NCBI GenBank assembly: GCA_023421075.1
Contig: JAEZUM010000031.1
Location: 1 to 64,000, forward strand
Reading direction: 5' to 3'
DNA from: Bacillota bacterium
GTDB lineage: Bacteria; Bacillota; Clostridia; Lachnospirales; Lachnospiraceae
Length of the DNA: 64,000 nucleotides
A program made the translations under genes and the position numbers. The notes below the pieces were generated by a model. The model was not told where the DNA came from. It saw only the letters and a program-made list of their open reading frames with translations, and made no database searches. Each line of letters begins with the position of its first letter. Position 1 is the first letter of the stretch. Positions 17,611 through 26,834 of this stretch are shown here, piece after piece.

Positions 17611-17654
17611 TATAAGGAAGAGGCTTTTCGCAGTGCGAAAGCCTCTTCCTTATA
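17611..17654. terminator. bidirectional terminator between MFS and AraC genes
   Basis: Nearly perfect 21-base inverted repeat (TATAAGGAAGAGGCTTTtCG and its complement) with a minimal loop. It lies between two convergent genes. The A/T-rich stem base supplies weak U-runs in both directions. Confidence 0.75.
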
Positions 17655-17707
17655 GAATGAGATAGTTAATATAATCTATTCCCGTCCTTATTTCCTCATT
17701 CCTCTAT

Positions 17708-18553
17708 CTATATATCCTTCTCTCTATATTCGCTGGGAGACATACCGATATATTTATGAAAGATTCGACTAAAATACAATTGGTTTTCATATCCGACCAG
17801 GCTTGCGACATCACTGATTGACAGGGAATGATTTCTAAGCAGCTCCTTCGCATTCTGGAGCCTGAGATTCGTAATATATTGCTTTGGTGAATAGCCGGTA
17901 TAATTCTTAAACTCACGAATGAACCAGCAACAGCTGATATGATAACTGTCAGCAAGTTTCGCTATATTGATATCCCTCTGATATTCATGATGGAATTGAT
18001 TTACAACCTCATCAAACATCGAGTGATACACTCTCTTCTCCAAGCCACCAAAATTATAATTTCTGGCTATGGTAATGAGCAGCTGTCTGAATAATGCTTC
18101 AGCCATCTCCATCTTCTGATACCGTTCCATGCGCAGTTCCACAATGATCTTCTCAAACAGCTCTGTCAACTCCTCCTTTCCCTGAAGCTGTATCGGCTTC
18201 TCAGATGGTATTCCAAGTGCTGCAAGCAAGGACTCTGCTTCCCTCCCGGTAAAATGGATCCAATAGATATCCGGCTTTTCCGATAGCAGGTAGTAATAAT
18301 GTTGCGGCACCTCCGGCCGGTAGAGGAATATCCCCCTTTTCCCTACATCATAGGTCATATCGCCGATTTGAAAATGAGACATTCCTTCTGCTACATAGAG
18401 AAGCTGATAATCCCCTCTTCCGGTTGGCCGGATGGTTTGCATCTTTTCTAAATGAAGCAACTTATAATGTCCGCAGCTTTTGACAAACAAATTCAAATCA
18501 TTGAGCGGAAGGTCATCATCACTGCGATTGTAATATCCCGAATAATTTAACAT
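17708..18553 (-). CDS. AraC-family transcriptional regulator
   Basis: Regulator of 281 residues. The N-terminal cupin-type sensor (about 30-110) shows RGDYQLLYVAEGMSHFQIG and FLYRPEVPQHYYY. The C-terminal pair of helix-turn-helix motifs (about 180-280) shows NIAKLADSYHISCCWFIREFK and ISDVASLVGYENQLYFSRIFHKYIGMSPSEYR. The ATG at 18553 is preferred: GGAGGTGG sits five bases upstream, while the upstream GTG at 18568 lies within that ribosome site region. It is divergent from the GH2 gene 243 bases away, so it most likely controls it in response to a galactoside or related sugar (inference). Confidence 0.92.
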   Translation of the reverse strand: MLNYSGYYNRSDDDLPLNDLNLFVKSCGHYKLLHLEKMQTIRPTGRGDYQLLYVAEGMSHFQIGDMTYDVGKRGIFLYRPEVPQHYYYLLSEKPDIYWIHFTGREAESLLAALGIPSEKPIQLQGKEELTELFEKIIVELRMERYQKMEMAEALFRQLLITIARNYNFGGLEKRVYHSMFDEVVNQFHHEYQRDINIAKLADSYHISCCWFIREFKNYTGYSPKQYITNLRLQNAKELLRNHSLSISDVASLVGYENQLYFSRIFHKYIGMSPSEYREKDI

Positions 18554-18796
18554 ATGAACCACCTCCACTTATATTTCATTCATACTATAATCAATTTTGC
18601 GAACTCTACTATCAACAATAACTTATACATTTAATCTAAGCCTATCAAATATGTATCATTTTGTCCATACATAAAGCAAAAACGATTATAGTAAAATAAC
18701 ACCTTCATGCTACAATATTAATGTAACATGACTCGGACTTACTCCGGGTTATTTCGTAGAACACAGAATGAAATTAATCGATACGAGGTGCTGCAA

Positions 18797-21700
18797 ATGA
18801 AATTAGTAAAATATTATGAAGACACCAAAAATCTTCATGTTGGTACCATGGCAAACCGTGCTTACTATATTCCCCGCTATAAGGAAGGGAAATCAGAACG
18901 CAAGCAATTATTGAACGGTATCTGGAGCTTCCGATACTATAATAACCGCTTTGAGGTAGAGGAAGACTTCTTCCAACCAGGCTTCGACCGAAGTGGCTTT
19001 GATCGTCTACCGGTTCCAAGCTGTTGGCAGAATTACGGCTATGACAGACATCATTATACCAATGTTAATTATCCCTTTCCCTATGATCTTCCATATGTTC
19101 CGGAGGAGAACAATCCCTGCGGCTGCTATGTACATACCTTTGAGATAAGCAAGGAACAATTGAAGGAGCGTAATTATCTCAACTTTGAGGGGGTTGATTC
19201 CTGTTATTATGTATGGTTAAACGGTACATTTATCGGCTTTAGCCAGGTCTCTCATTCCACCAGTGAATTTGACATAAGTGATCAGCTCGTGGAGGGAACA
19301 AATACCTTGGCTGTACTGGTCATGAAATGGTGTGTGGGAAGCTATTATGAGGATCAGGATAAATTCCGAATGTCCGGAATATTCCGCGATGTGTACATTC
19401 TTACCAGAGCAAAGGATCATATCCGTGACTTTTTTGTAAAGACCGATTTGGAGGATGATTTGAGTGTTGCCACCGTCTCTGTCGAGCTTGCGTATCTGGG
19501 AGACGAAATCCCCACCTTGGCCTCTCTCTATGATTGCAGTATGAAGCTTCTTGAGACAAAGCAGGTTGAGCAAATGCAGGCAGTCTTTCGAGTAACGAAG
19601 CCTTTCCTCTGGAACGCTGAAGCGCCCAATCTATATACCTTAGTGCTGACTACGGATGATGAGGAGATCACACAGAAGGTCGGTATTCGAGAGATTGATA
19701 TCAAAAACGGTGTCATATTATTAAACCGCACCCCCATTAAATTCAAGGGTGTCAATCGCCACGACAGCGATCCGGTGACCGGATATACGATTAGCAAAGA
19801 ACAGGTACGAAAGGATCTGTCCCTGATGAAACAGCATAATATCAATGCGATCCGTACCAGTCATTATCCGGATTCTCCTTGGTTTCCTTCTCTTTGCGAC
19901 GAATATGGTTTCTATCTGATCGCGGAAGCAGATCTTGAGACCCATGCAGCCGTTTGTTTCTATTCCGGCTCCTATGAAGGAACCTACGGTGACATAGCTC
20001 AGAATCCTATTTCTGACGAGATTATACTGGACCGTGAACAGCGTAATGTTCATCGGGATAAGAATCACCCTTCGATTCTAATCTGGTCTCTGGGCAATGA
20101 AAGCGGTTGGGGTGCCAGCCTGGAGAAAGCCGGAAGATGGGTAAAACAATATGATAATACCAGATTACTTCATTATGAAGGCAGCGTACATATAACGGGC
20201 GGGTATCAGGCTGATATCTCCATGCTGGATGTATATAGCAAAATGTATGACTCCGTCGAGACGATTGATCAATACTTCCGTGATCCCAAGAACACAAAGC
20301 CCTACGTTCTATGCGAGTATTGCCACGCGATGGGTAACGGCCCCGGTGACCTCGAGGACTACATGGAGAGAATATATGGTTATGAAGGAATGGCCGGAGG
20401 CTTTATCTGGGAATGGTGTGATCATGCAATCTATCTTGGTGAAGCAGAGGACGGCAGAAAGAAATACGCTTATGGTGGAGATCACGGCGAATATCCCCAC
20501 GACGGTAACTTCTGTGTGGATGGGTTGGTCTACCCGGATCGTAGTGTTAGTATCGGTCTTATGGAGTATAAGAATGTCCTACGTCCGGTACGCGCAACCT
20601 TAATAGCACCTGAGCAAGGTCTGATCCGACTGGAGAATAAGCTGGACTTTACGAATACAAAAGAACTACTCACCCTGTCCTATCAGCTGGAATGTAATGG
20701 CCATGTTGTCGGCGAAGGCTTCCTCAAGGAGCTTGATATTCCTCCACACTCTTCTCGAGAGCTTCAACTTCATTACACTGTACCGGAGGAGGGTATCACC
20801 TATCTGAAGATTAGTTATATTCAGAAGGTTGATCTTCCCTTCACAAAGACAGGCTATGAATTAGGCTTTGATCAGCTGCTTATAAAAGAGGGAAGCTTCC
20901 TTCCAGACTCCGCTAATCTTCTTTCCGGTGATGAGAACTGTAACTCCATGTCTCCTGATAAGAGTGCCGGTTCAGTGACTTCTGCTTCTCTTCATCTTGA
21001 GGAAAACGAGCGGCTGCTGACCATATCCGGCATAGACTTTTCCTATACCTTTAATAAGCTGACCGGTTTGTTCGAGGAGATCAGCAAATCCGGACAGAAG
21101 CTTTTAGAACGCCCCATGGAATTTAATCTCTGGAGAGCTCCTACCGATAATGACCGTAATATCAAAAATGAATGGGAGCGAGCAGGCTATGACCGAACCA
21201 TGGTTCGCGTATATCATACCGAGGCTTCGATCGGCGACTCCGGTAATACTGAGTTGAAGGTGAAGCTGGCGATCAATGCAATTCAGAGAGAGCATATGTT
21301 GGATGCTACAATCCTATGGACGATCTCTCCTCTTGGAGAACTCAGCCTAAACGCAGAGATTCTACGTAATATCAAGATGCCCTACCTGCCACGCTTTGGT
21401 CTTCGTCTCTTCCTGCCTAAGTCCTATGATCAGGTTCAATATTTTGGCTATGGACCGTATGAAAGCTATCTTGATAAACACAGAGCGTCCTACGTTGGAT
21501 TGTTCCAGGAAAAAGTCTCCGAGATGTTCGAGGATTATATCTTTCCCCAGGAGAATTCCTCCCACTGTGGTTGTAGATTCCTAAGGGTGAGCAACGGTGC
21601 TGCCCCTTCGAACCTTATCGTCACTGCAGAGCAGGATTTTGCCTTTAATGTCAGTGAATATACACAGGAGGAGCTGACGAAGAAGGCTCATAATTATGAA

Positions 21701-21844
21701 CTTGAGAAATCTCCTTATACTGTGGTATGTGTGGATTACAAGCAGAGTGGAATCGGTTCCAACAGCTGTGGTCCCGAGCTATTACCGCAGTACCGCTTGG
21801 CAGAAGAGAAGTTTCATTTTCAATTTCATTTTCGCATACAGTAG
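18797..21844 (+). CDS. glycoside hydrolase family 2, LacZ-type beta-galactosidase
   Basis: Large GH2 enzyme of 1015 residues, close to LacZ length, without signal peptide. Domain order: jelly roll (about 40-215; FEGVDSCYYVWLNGTFIGFSQ), immunoglobulin-like, catalytic barrel (about 320-620), second immunoglobulin-like domain, and the LacZ domain 5 beta-sandwich (about 735-1015; WRAPTDNDR, FGYGPYESYLDKHRAS). The acid/base Glu435 is in LGNESGWG and the nucleophile Glu507 in LCEYCHAMGNGPGD. GGFIWEWCDHAI and the RTSHYP segment are also typical. The start is ATG at 18797 with GAGGTG six bases upstream; the open frame begins 69 bases earlier but lacks a ribosome site. It is likely induced through the divergent AraC gene. 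Confidence 0.94.
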   Translation: MKLVKYYEDTKNLHVGTMANRAYYIPRYKEGKSERKQLLNGIWSFRYYNNRFEVEEDFFQPGFDRSGFDRLPVPSCWQNYGYDRHHYTNVNYPFPYDLPYVPEENNPCGCYVHTFEISKEQLKERNYLNFEGVDSCYYVWLNGTFIGFSQVSHSTSEFDISDQLVEGTNTLAVLVMKWCVGSYYEDQDKFRMSGIFRDVYILTRAKDHIRDFFVKTDLEDDLSVATVSVELAYLGDEIPTLASLYDCSMKLLETKQVEQMQAVFRVTKPFLWNAEAPNLYTLVLTTDDEEITQKVGIREIDIKNGVILLNRTPIKFKGVNRHDSDPVTGYTISKEQVRKDLSLMKQHNINAIRTSHYPDSPWFPSLCDEYGFYLIAEADLETHAAVCFYSGSYEGTYGDIAQNPISDEIILDREQRNVHRDKNHPSILIWSLGNESGWGASLEKAGRWVKQYDNTRLLHYEGSVHITGGYQADISMLDVYSKMYDSVETIDQYFRDPKNTKPYVLCEYCHAMGNGPGDLEDYMERIYGYEGMAGGFIWEWCDHAIYLGEAEDGRKKYAYGGDHGEYPHDGNFCVDGLVYPDRSVSIGLMEYKNVLRPVRATLIAPEQGLIRLENKLDFTNTKELLTLSYQLECNGHVVGEGFLKELDIPPHSSRELQLHYTVPEEGITYLKISYIQKVDLPFTKTGYELGFDQLLIKEGSFLPDSANLLSGDENCNSMSPDKSAGSVTSASLHLEENERLLTISGIDFSYTFNKLTGLFEEISKSGQKLLERPMEFNLWRAPTDNDRNIKNEWERAGYDRTMVRVYHTEASIGDSGNTELKVKLAINAIQREHMLDATILWTISPLGELSLNAEILRNIKMPYLPRFGLRLFLPKSYDQVQYFGYGPYESYLDKHRASYVGLFQEKVSEMFEDYIFPQENSSHCGCRFLRVSNGAAPSNLIVTAEQDFAFNVSEYTQEELTKKAHNYELEKSPYTVVCVDYKQSGIGSNSCGPELLPQYRLAEEKFHFQFHFRIQ

Positions 21845-21936
21845 GTCTGCGTGATAATAACTCAGCCAACCAAGATATGCAAAAGAGCTCCACTATCAGG
21901 AAATTAGCTAACTGAACTTACATAATCATAATAAAA

Positions 21937-21993
21937 GAAGGAAGGACCATACTCACACTGATCTTCATTCAGTGATAGTATGGTCCTTCCTTC
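21937..21993. terminator. bidirectional terminator after the GH2 gene
   Basis: Seventeen-base perfect arms (GAAGGAAGGACCATACT and complement) with an inner ACTGA/TCAGT stem. Pyrimidine-rich TTCTTCTTC follows on the plus strand and TTTTAT on the minus strand. It separates the convergent GH2 and 2-oxoacid oxidoreductase genes. Confidence 0.75.
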
Positions 21994-22056
21994 TTCTTCA
22001 TTTCAATCATTATATATTGAACTCTATGATATCGTTCTGCCTGACCTTCATATAGC

Positions 22057-22908
22057 TTAAGCAAATTCTTGTATTAACCGGCTCACAATCTCCGGATCAT
22101 ATGTCCGATCTAGGAGCGGTAATCCGGATTGGAGGACAGGATTATTCTGATGGAAGGTCGGTCGATCCTCACGATAAATTACACCGATCGGTATCCTCTC
22201 GTCGAATTCCATCGCCTTTTCCATTGCCGCCAGCTTATTGGTAGGGTCATAGGTATCATCCAGCTCATATGCTCGTTGATTATAGTAGGCAAAGGTATTA
22301 ATCTTATTAAAGCTTACACAGGGCTGTAGGATATCTACTATTGCATAGCCGTCGTATTCAATTGCCTGCTTCATAATCGCGGTCAGATGCTCCTTACGTC
22401 CACTGAAGGCTCTGCCGACAAAGCCTGCTCCTGCGGCGATCGCCAGCAACACCGGATTGAGTGGTGTCGTTGTATTCCCACCCACCTGAACATCGGTCAC
22501 CAGTCCTTTGACAGAAGTCGGAGATGCTTGCCCTTTGGTCAGACCATAAATCTGATTATCATGGACGAAATGCGTGATGTTTACATTTCTTCGAATATTA
22601 TGCAGAAAATGATTGCCCCCTTCTCCGTAAGTATCACCGTCTCCGGAATTAACGATCACCGTAAGCTTCTCATTTGCTATTTTTGCAGCAACTGCGGCGG
22701 GCAGTGCCCTTCCATGTAATCCACAAAATTGATTTGCGCTGATATACTGCGGCAGCTTTGCTGCCTGACCAATACCCGCTACCATTAATACCTCGTAGGG
22801 ATCCTTCCCCAGCTCTTCCAGCGCTGCTTTCAGACTATCCAGGATATTAAAATTACCACAGCCCGGACACCAGGCTGTTTCGCGGGTTTCAAATTTCTTA
22901 TCACTCAT
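22057..22908 (-). CDS. 2-oxoacid:ferredoxin oxidoreductase, beta (TPP-binding) subunit
   Basis: 283-residue subunit of a CoA-dependent 2-oxoacid oxidoreductase. TWCPGCGNF-type cysteines appear as AWCPGCGNFNIL near residue 12, FCGLHGRALPAAVAAKIAN follows, and the thiamine-pyrophosphate motif is NSGDGDTYGEGGNHFLHNIRRNVN (about 88-112), with VHDNQIYGLTKGQASPT after it. The gene overlaps the alpha-subunit stop by 4 bases (ATGA), so translation is coupled. This subunit class takes 2-oxoglutarate, pyruvate or branched 2-oxoacids; the substrate cannot be fixed from sequence. There is no separate ferredoxin subunit gene nearby. Confidence 0.93.
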   Translation of the reverse strand: MSDKKFETRETAWCPGCGNFNILDSLKAALEELGKDPYEVLMVAGIGQAAKLPQYISANQFCGLHGRALPAAVAAKIANEKLTVIVNSGDGDTYGEGGNHFLHNIRRNVNITHFVHDNQIYGLTKGQASPTSVKGLVTDVQVGGNTTTPLNPVLLAIAAGAGFVGRAFSGRKEHLTAIMKQAIEYDGYAIVDILQPCVSFNKINTFAYYNQRAYELDDTYDPTNKLAAMEKAMEFDERIPIGVIYREDRPTFHQNNPVLQSGLPLLDRTYDPEIVSRLIQEFA

Positions 22909-24578
22909 CGTACTACCTCCTTTCTGATACGACTAACTATTTCTTCCCCGCTGATCTGTCTGCCATCATATTTCAAGATACTTTCCTGGCATCGAACTCC
23001 GGTCTGCTCACGTATGAGATCTGCCAGCTGTCCGGTTGCATTCTGCTCCACATTAATGATTCGTTTTACCTTTGTTGCTTTTTCATTCAAAAGCTTCTGC
23101 GGAAGGGGATAAATATCACCAAAAAGTAACGCACCGAACTTCTCGTGTCCCTCCTTATTCAGTATCTCCACTGCTTCTAGAATCGGACCGTAGGTGGCAC
23201 CCCAGCCTACGATCAGGGTGTCGCATTCCTCGGCTCCCACAAATTCCGGCTCTTGTAATTCCAGCTTCAAGCTCTCCAGCTTTCTCATTCGCTTATCCAT
23301 CATCTGGTTTCGAACCAGTGCATCCTCTGTAATCCGTCCAAATTCATCATGCTCATCACTGTCTGCCGTAACGAAATTTCGTGTCTTACCCGGGATCAAG
23401 CGAGGCGAGATTCCACTCTCGGTATAACGGAAACGAAGATATTCTCCCTCCGGTACATCCTCAACGTCTAAGGGTTTGATTACTTTCACCTTCGATAAAT
23501 CATAGGGCTCTACACTGGCGGTAGAATCTCCAAGATACTGATCACTGAGTAAAATTACCGGTATCTGATATCTCTCGGCAATATCCAGAGCTCTTGCTGT
23601 CTGATAGAAGGCATCCGTATGATTACGAAGTGCAATTACCATTCTGGGGAACTCGCCCTGTGAAGCGGAGATAACGAATTTCAAGTCACTTTGCTCTGTT
23701 CTGGTTGGCAAGCCTGTAACCGGACCCGGCCTTTGCACATCCACTACTACCAGTGGTATTTCCGCCATACCGGACAATCCAAGGGCTTCCACCTTCAGAG
23801 AGAACCCTCCACCGGAGGTTCCTGTCATAGACGGTACGCCTGCGTAGGAAGCTCCGATTGCCATATTCATTGCTGCAATCTCATCCTCAGCCTGCTCCAC
23901 AACAATATTTGCCACCTCACTCTTCGCTGCCAGATATTCCAGAATAGTAGTAGAAGGTGACATAGGATATGCGCTATAGAAACGCAACCCTCCGGCAATA
24001 GCCCCAAGTGCCAACGCCTGATTACCGGACAAGATGATCTTATCCTTCCCCTTTGAACCAAAGGGAGTGATGCGGCTCTCCACAAGTTCCTGACCTCTGG
24101 ATAACGCCTTTCTATTTGGTTCTACATATTGCTCTCTGACAAACTGTCTTAATACTTTATCCGCATTACTTAGATCTTCTCCGAAGAGCTTAAGCAGTGC
24201 ACCCATGGCAATCATTCCGGCAAAACGGGGATTGCCTAATTCTTTACTGATAGCAACCATATTGATTGCAATCTTACGAGGATCCTCTATCGCATAAGAG
24301 CTATCACAGAGAAAGAAGCCCTCTGATGTTAGTTCCGGAAGATGTAACTGTACGGTCTCTTCATTAAAAGCCACAATACCATCCAGCTTAGTGCTATGGG
24401 AATATACTCTCTCCTTACTGACTCGCAGCAAGGTAAAGTTATGTCCACCTCTTACTCTGGACATAAAATCACGTACAGCAAAAACGTGATAGCCGGAATT
24501 CGTAAAAAATTTTTGTAGTATGGCAGCCGTGGTCTCAATACCTTGACCGGCTGCTCCACCGATTAATATATTATACAA
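22905..24578 (-). CDS. 2-oxoacid:ferredoxin oxidoreductase, fused gamma-alpha subunit
   Basis: 557-residue subunit. The N-terminal gamma domain (about 1-180) begins YNILIGGAAGQGIETTAAIL and contains FMSRVRGGHNFTLLRVS. The alpha domain (about 195-557) shows GNQALALGAIAGGLRFYSAYPMSPSTTILEYLA and TGTSGGGFSLKVEALGLSGM, typical of KorA-like proteins with the gamma part fused in front. The start is most likely a TTG at 24578, with AAAGGAGGG seven bases upstream; the open frame extends to 24632, but that stretch overlaps the promoter and Fur-like site and reads as non-coding (INNNN). The enzyme oxidises a 2-oxoacid to acyl-CoA and reduces ferredoxin. Confidence 0.92.
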   Translation of the reverse strand: MYNILIGGAAGQGIETTAAILQKFFTNSGYHVFAVRDFMSRVRGGHNFTLLRVSKERVYSHSTKLDGIVAFNEETVQLHLPELTSEGFFLCDSSYAIEDPRKIAINMVAISKELGNPRFAGMIAMGALLKLFGEDLSNADKVLRQFVREQYVEPNRKALSRGQELVESRITPFGSKGKDKIILSGNQALALGAIAGGLRFYSAYPMSPSTTILEYLAAKSEVANIVVEQAEDEIAAMNMAIGASYAGVPSMTGTSGGGFSLKVEALGLSGMAEIPLVVVDVQRPGPVTGLPTRTEQSDLKFVISASQGEFPRMVIALRNHTDAFYQTARALDIAERYQIPVILLSDQYLGDSTASVEPYDLSKVKVIKPLDVEDVPEGEYLRFRYTESGISPRLIPGKTRNFVTADSDEHDEFGRITEDALVRNQMMDKRMRKLESLKLELQEPEFVGAEECDTLIVGWGATYGPILEAVEILNKEGHEKFGALLFGDIYPLPQKLLNEKATKVKRIINVEQNATGQLADLIREQTGVRCQESILKYDGRQISGEEIVSRIRKEVVR

Positions 24579-24616
24579 GAGATTTCCCTCCTTTATAAAT
24601 GATTGATTATTGTTAT

Positions 24617-24631
24617 TGATAATGACTATCA
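24617..24631 (-). promoter_or_regulatory. Fur-box-like operator at the oxidoreductase promoter
   Basis: The sequence TGATAATGACTATCA differs at one base from the Fur 7-1-7 consensus (TGATAAT-N-ATTATCA). It sits at the predicted transcription start of the gamma-alpha/beta operon. Binding here would block transcription when iron is plentiful. It is also compatible with other Fur-family proteins such as PerR. Confidence 0.55.
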
Positions 24632-24636
24632 TTTAT

Positions 24637-24665
24637 ATTATATAATTAAATTTTATAAAATTCAA
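24637..24665 (-). promoter_or_regulatory. sigma-A-type promoter of the 2-oxoacid oxidoreductase operon
   Basis: On the minus strand: -35 TTGAAT (24660-24665), 17-base spacer, -10 TATAAT (24637-24642). The start near 24630 falls inside the Fur-like box. Confidence 0.65.
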
Positions 24666-24781
24666 TAGTATAATATATATTTTTTAAATTTCTTTATCTC
24701 ACTCCTTCGTTTATAAAAAATATATCTTCTCCGACTACTATAGTCATATAATATGTTATATGAATCGAACGAGGTTTTTAA

Positions 24782-25417
24782 ATGGATAATGCTTTAAAGA
24801 GGGATGGTCATGATTACAATGCGATGTTACTCAGCGGAAAGGGGGAAGTAAGCGCGGTTCCAGATATCGCTGTCCTACGACTGGGCGTTCAGACTACGGG
24901 AGAGAATCTTCAGGCAATTCAGGCAGAGAATGCAAAAACAACCCAGTCTGTACTGCAAGCTCTCTATCAGCTTGGAGTTACAGAGATCCAGACTGTTCAA
25001 TATGACATCAACAAGCTGATTGAGTATGAGGAGGGAAAACAAATCGACAAGGGGTATTCCGTAAGAAATATATTAGAGATACGCACCGATAATATGGGCC
25101 TTGTAGGAACCATCATAGATTCTGCAGTAGGTTCCGGAGCGAATGTGGTAGAGTTTATAAACTTTGAAGTATCGGATACCGACCGATATTACCTTCAGGC
25201 ATTAAACCTTGCCATAGCAAATGCCTATGAAAAGGCTGTTTCCATCGCAGAGCGTCTGAGGCTTCAGATCAATCCTGCGCCTAGGAGAATCACGGAAAAC
25301 AGTACGCCTCCGATCCCATTTCGTGCTATCAATTTGAGAGAGGGTGCCTTCGCCACTCCCATTGAAGCCGGAACGAACCAGATCGAGGCGTCTGTTACCG
25401 TTGAATTTACTTATTGA
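24782..25417 (+). CDS. SIMPL-domain protein (DUF541)
   Basis: 211-residue protein with the DUF541/SIMPL fold: GKGEVSAVPDIAVLRLGVQTTGENLQ at the start, the middle TVQYDINKLIEYEEGKQIDKGYSVRNILEI, and the C-terminal EASVTVEFTY. Unlike many members it has no signal peptide or membrane helix, so it should be cytoplasmic. The family has no settled biochemical role. GAGG lies seven bases before the ATG. It is divergent from the oxidoreductase operon and followed by a terminator. Confidence 0.88.
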   Translation: MDNALKRDGHDYNAMLLSGKGEVSAVPDIAVLRLGVQTTGENLQAIQAENAKTTQSVLQALYQLGVTEIQTVQYDINKLIEYEEGKQIDKGYSVRNILEIRTDNMGLVGTIIDSAVGSGANVVEFINFEVSDTDRYYLQALNLAIANAYEKAVSIAERLRLQINPAPRRITENSTPPIPFRAINLREGAFATPIEAGTNQIEASVTVEFTY

Positions 25418-25442
25418 ACTTCTATCCAGAATAGATATGAAC

Positions 25443-25471
25443 ATAGACCCGGCCCTTTTGGCTGGGTCTAT
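25443..25471 (+). terminator. terminator after the SIMPL gene
   Basis: Arms ATAGACCCGGCC / GGCTGGGTCTAT with a CTTTT loop and one G-T pair. The T-run after it is weak (TTCAT). It lies between convergent genes. Confidence 0.6.
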
Positions 25472-25510
25472 TCATGACAAGTGAATTGATTTATGACTTT
25501 ACCTTAATAG

Positions 25511-26119
25511 CTATTTTTTATTCCATATGTTTCTATAAAGATTTGATACTGTTAATTCTACAATACCGGTTTCATTAAATGAGATTTCCTTATTTTCATA
25601 TGCTTCATTAGGAAAAATATAAAATGAAAAACTATCCCCATCTTTATAATTAATACCGGTAATCCCCATCACATTACACGTATAGGTTTTATTACGATAT
25701 TTTGATGTCATTTTCGCTGCCATATTATGAAAATGACCTTCATCGTTTGAATAATGCATAATCCCGGACACTAATTCTGCATAATCCTTGTTGTAATAAC
25801 CTTGAGATCTAAATTGAATCCTATAACCTCCGGTAGTTTCATCCCCTTGGATTATTGAACTAATATATATCAAGTTTTTCTCGTCCTTATATACTACTTT
25901 TCCAATGCTATCATTAACATTCCCTAAATTAACAGAAAATGAATACTCTCCAGCAATCATGTGGCTACCAGAAACCTCGAATACTTTTGTATTGTTTGTA
26001 ATAAAACTTAGCCCCTTTATGTTTAATACGAATGAAGACTTAAAAATTAGTGAAAATATAACCAAAAGAATAGCAATTATACTTATAATCAATATTTTTT
26101 TCGTATATATAGTTTTCAT
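25511..26119 (-). CDS. hypothetical membrane-anchored protein
   Basis: 202 residues, family not recognised. The N-terminus has a positively charged start and one strong membrane helix (about residues 9-27, IISIIAILLVIFSLIF), so the rest is probably outside the cell. The body is rich in beta-type segments (FEVSGSHMIAGEYSFSVNLG, GYRIQFRSQGYYNKDYAELV) and has no cysteine cluster or catalytic motif that I can name. AGGAG lies six bases before the ATG. Its base and codon use is clearly more AT-rich than that of the enzymes around it, as for the next orphan at 26835, which suggests that both came by transfer or are fast-evolving. Confidence 0.7.
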   Translation of the reverse strand: MKTIYTKKILIISIIAILLVIFSLIFKSSFVLNIKGLSFITNNTKVFEVSGSHMIAGEYSFSVNLGNVNDSIGKVVYKDEKNLIYISSIIQGDETTGGYRIQFRSQGYYNKDYAELVSGIMHYSNDEGHFHNMAAKMTSKYRNKTYTCNVMGITGINYKDGDSFSFYIFPNEAYENKEISFNETGIVELTVSNLYRNIWNKK

Positions 26120-26834
26120 CTTTATCTCCTATCATAAACTAAAATTTATTTCATCATCACACCTTGAAAACATCATATACTACTAGTACATTATATGTGG
26201 CTTAACGTGATCTCGTTACTATTACTAATCGTAAATAAATGTTTTTATGTTGATTTCTGTGCTTCCAAACTATAATGTAGCCTTCATAATATATTTCTTA
26301 AACAACAATATCCTATCATATATTATTTTTAATGCATAGTATAAAATGATATAATTATATTATAAAGCATATTACTTATTTGATCCTAATTTTGCATGAG
26401 AGCACCATGACTTCTATTCTAGTCAAATTACATGCCAATAGCTATACATGATATTACTATAGTAAAATTCCACATATAATAGTTCAAATTGCAATAAATC
26501 TGACAGTAAAAGCCAAAATAACAATCTATATAAAATAAACCATTATATGTACACAAAATTACAAACTTGGAAAGCATAGAAATGGCACAATTGAAATCGT
26601 GTCATTTCTATGCTTTTAAAATTGTTATGCCATAATAATATCTCTACATTACACTTTCAATAGCAAACAATTATCTTATAGCAATATCCGCCTTATACTA
26701 CGTGATATTACGAGCTATCTAGCTTTATATCACCTTATAACTTCGTTTCTTCGCAATTTCATAGTATTGTAAAACTTACTTTTCAATAATTTACCGCATA
26801 GTTATTGAAATAACCTTTTAAATTAGGTGAATTA
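26120..26834. other. AT-rich intergenic stretch of about 715 bases
   Basis: No open frame with a ribosome site was found on either strand, and no tRNA or riboswitch motif. The only structured part is the 18-base hairpin at 26571-26616. The rest is AT-rich sequence with many stops in all frames, possibly decayed DNA next to two AT-rich orphan genes. Confidence 0.6.
26571..26616. terminator. strong hairpin terminator downstream of the secreted orphan
   Basis: Eighteen-base stem AAAGCATAGAAATGGCAC / GTGTCATTTCTATGCTTT with one G-T pair and a ten-base loop. It lies about 220 bases after the stop of the minus-strand gene at 26835 and could terminate it, or act in either direction. Confidence 0.65.

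Noticed and set aside
24579..24632. Longer N-terminus of the 2-oxoacid oxidoreductase alpha subunit
   Set aside because: The extra 18 codons lie over the Fur-like site and predicted transcription start. The TTG at 24578 has a strong ribosome site and begins at the conserved fold.
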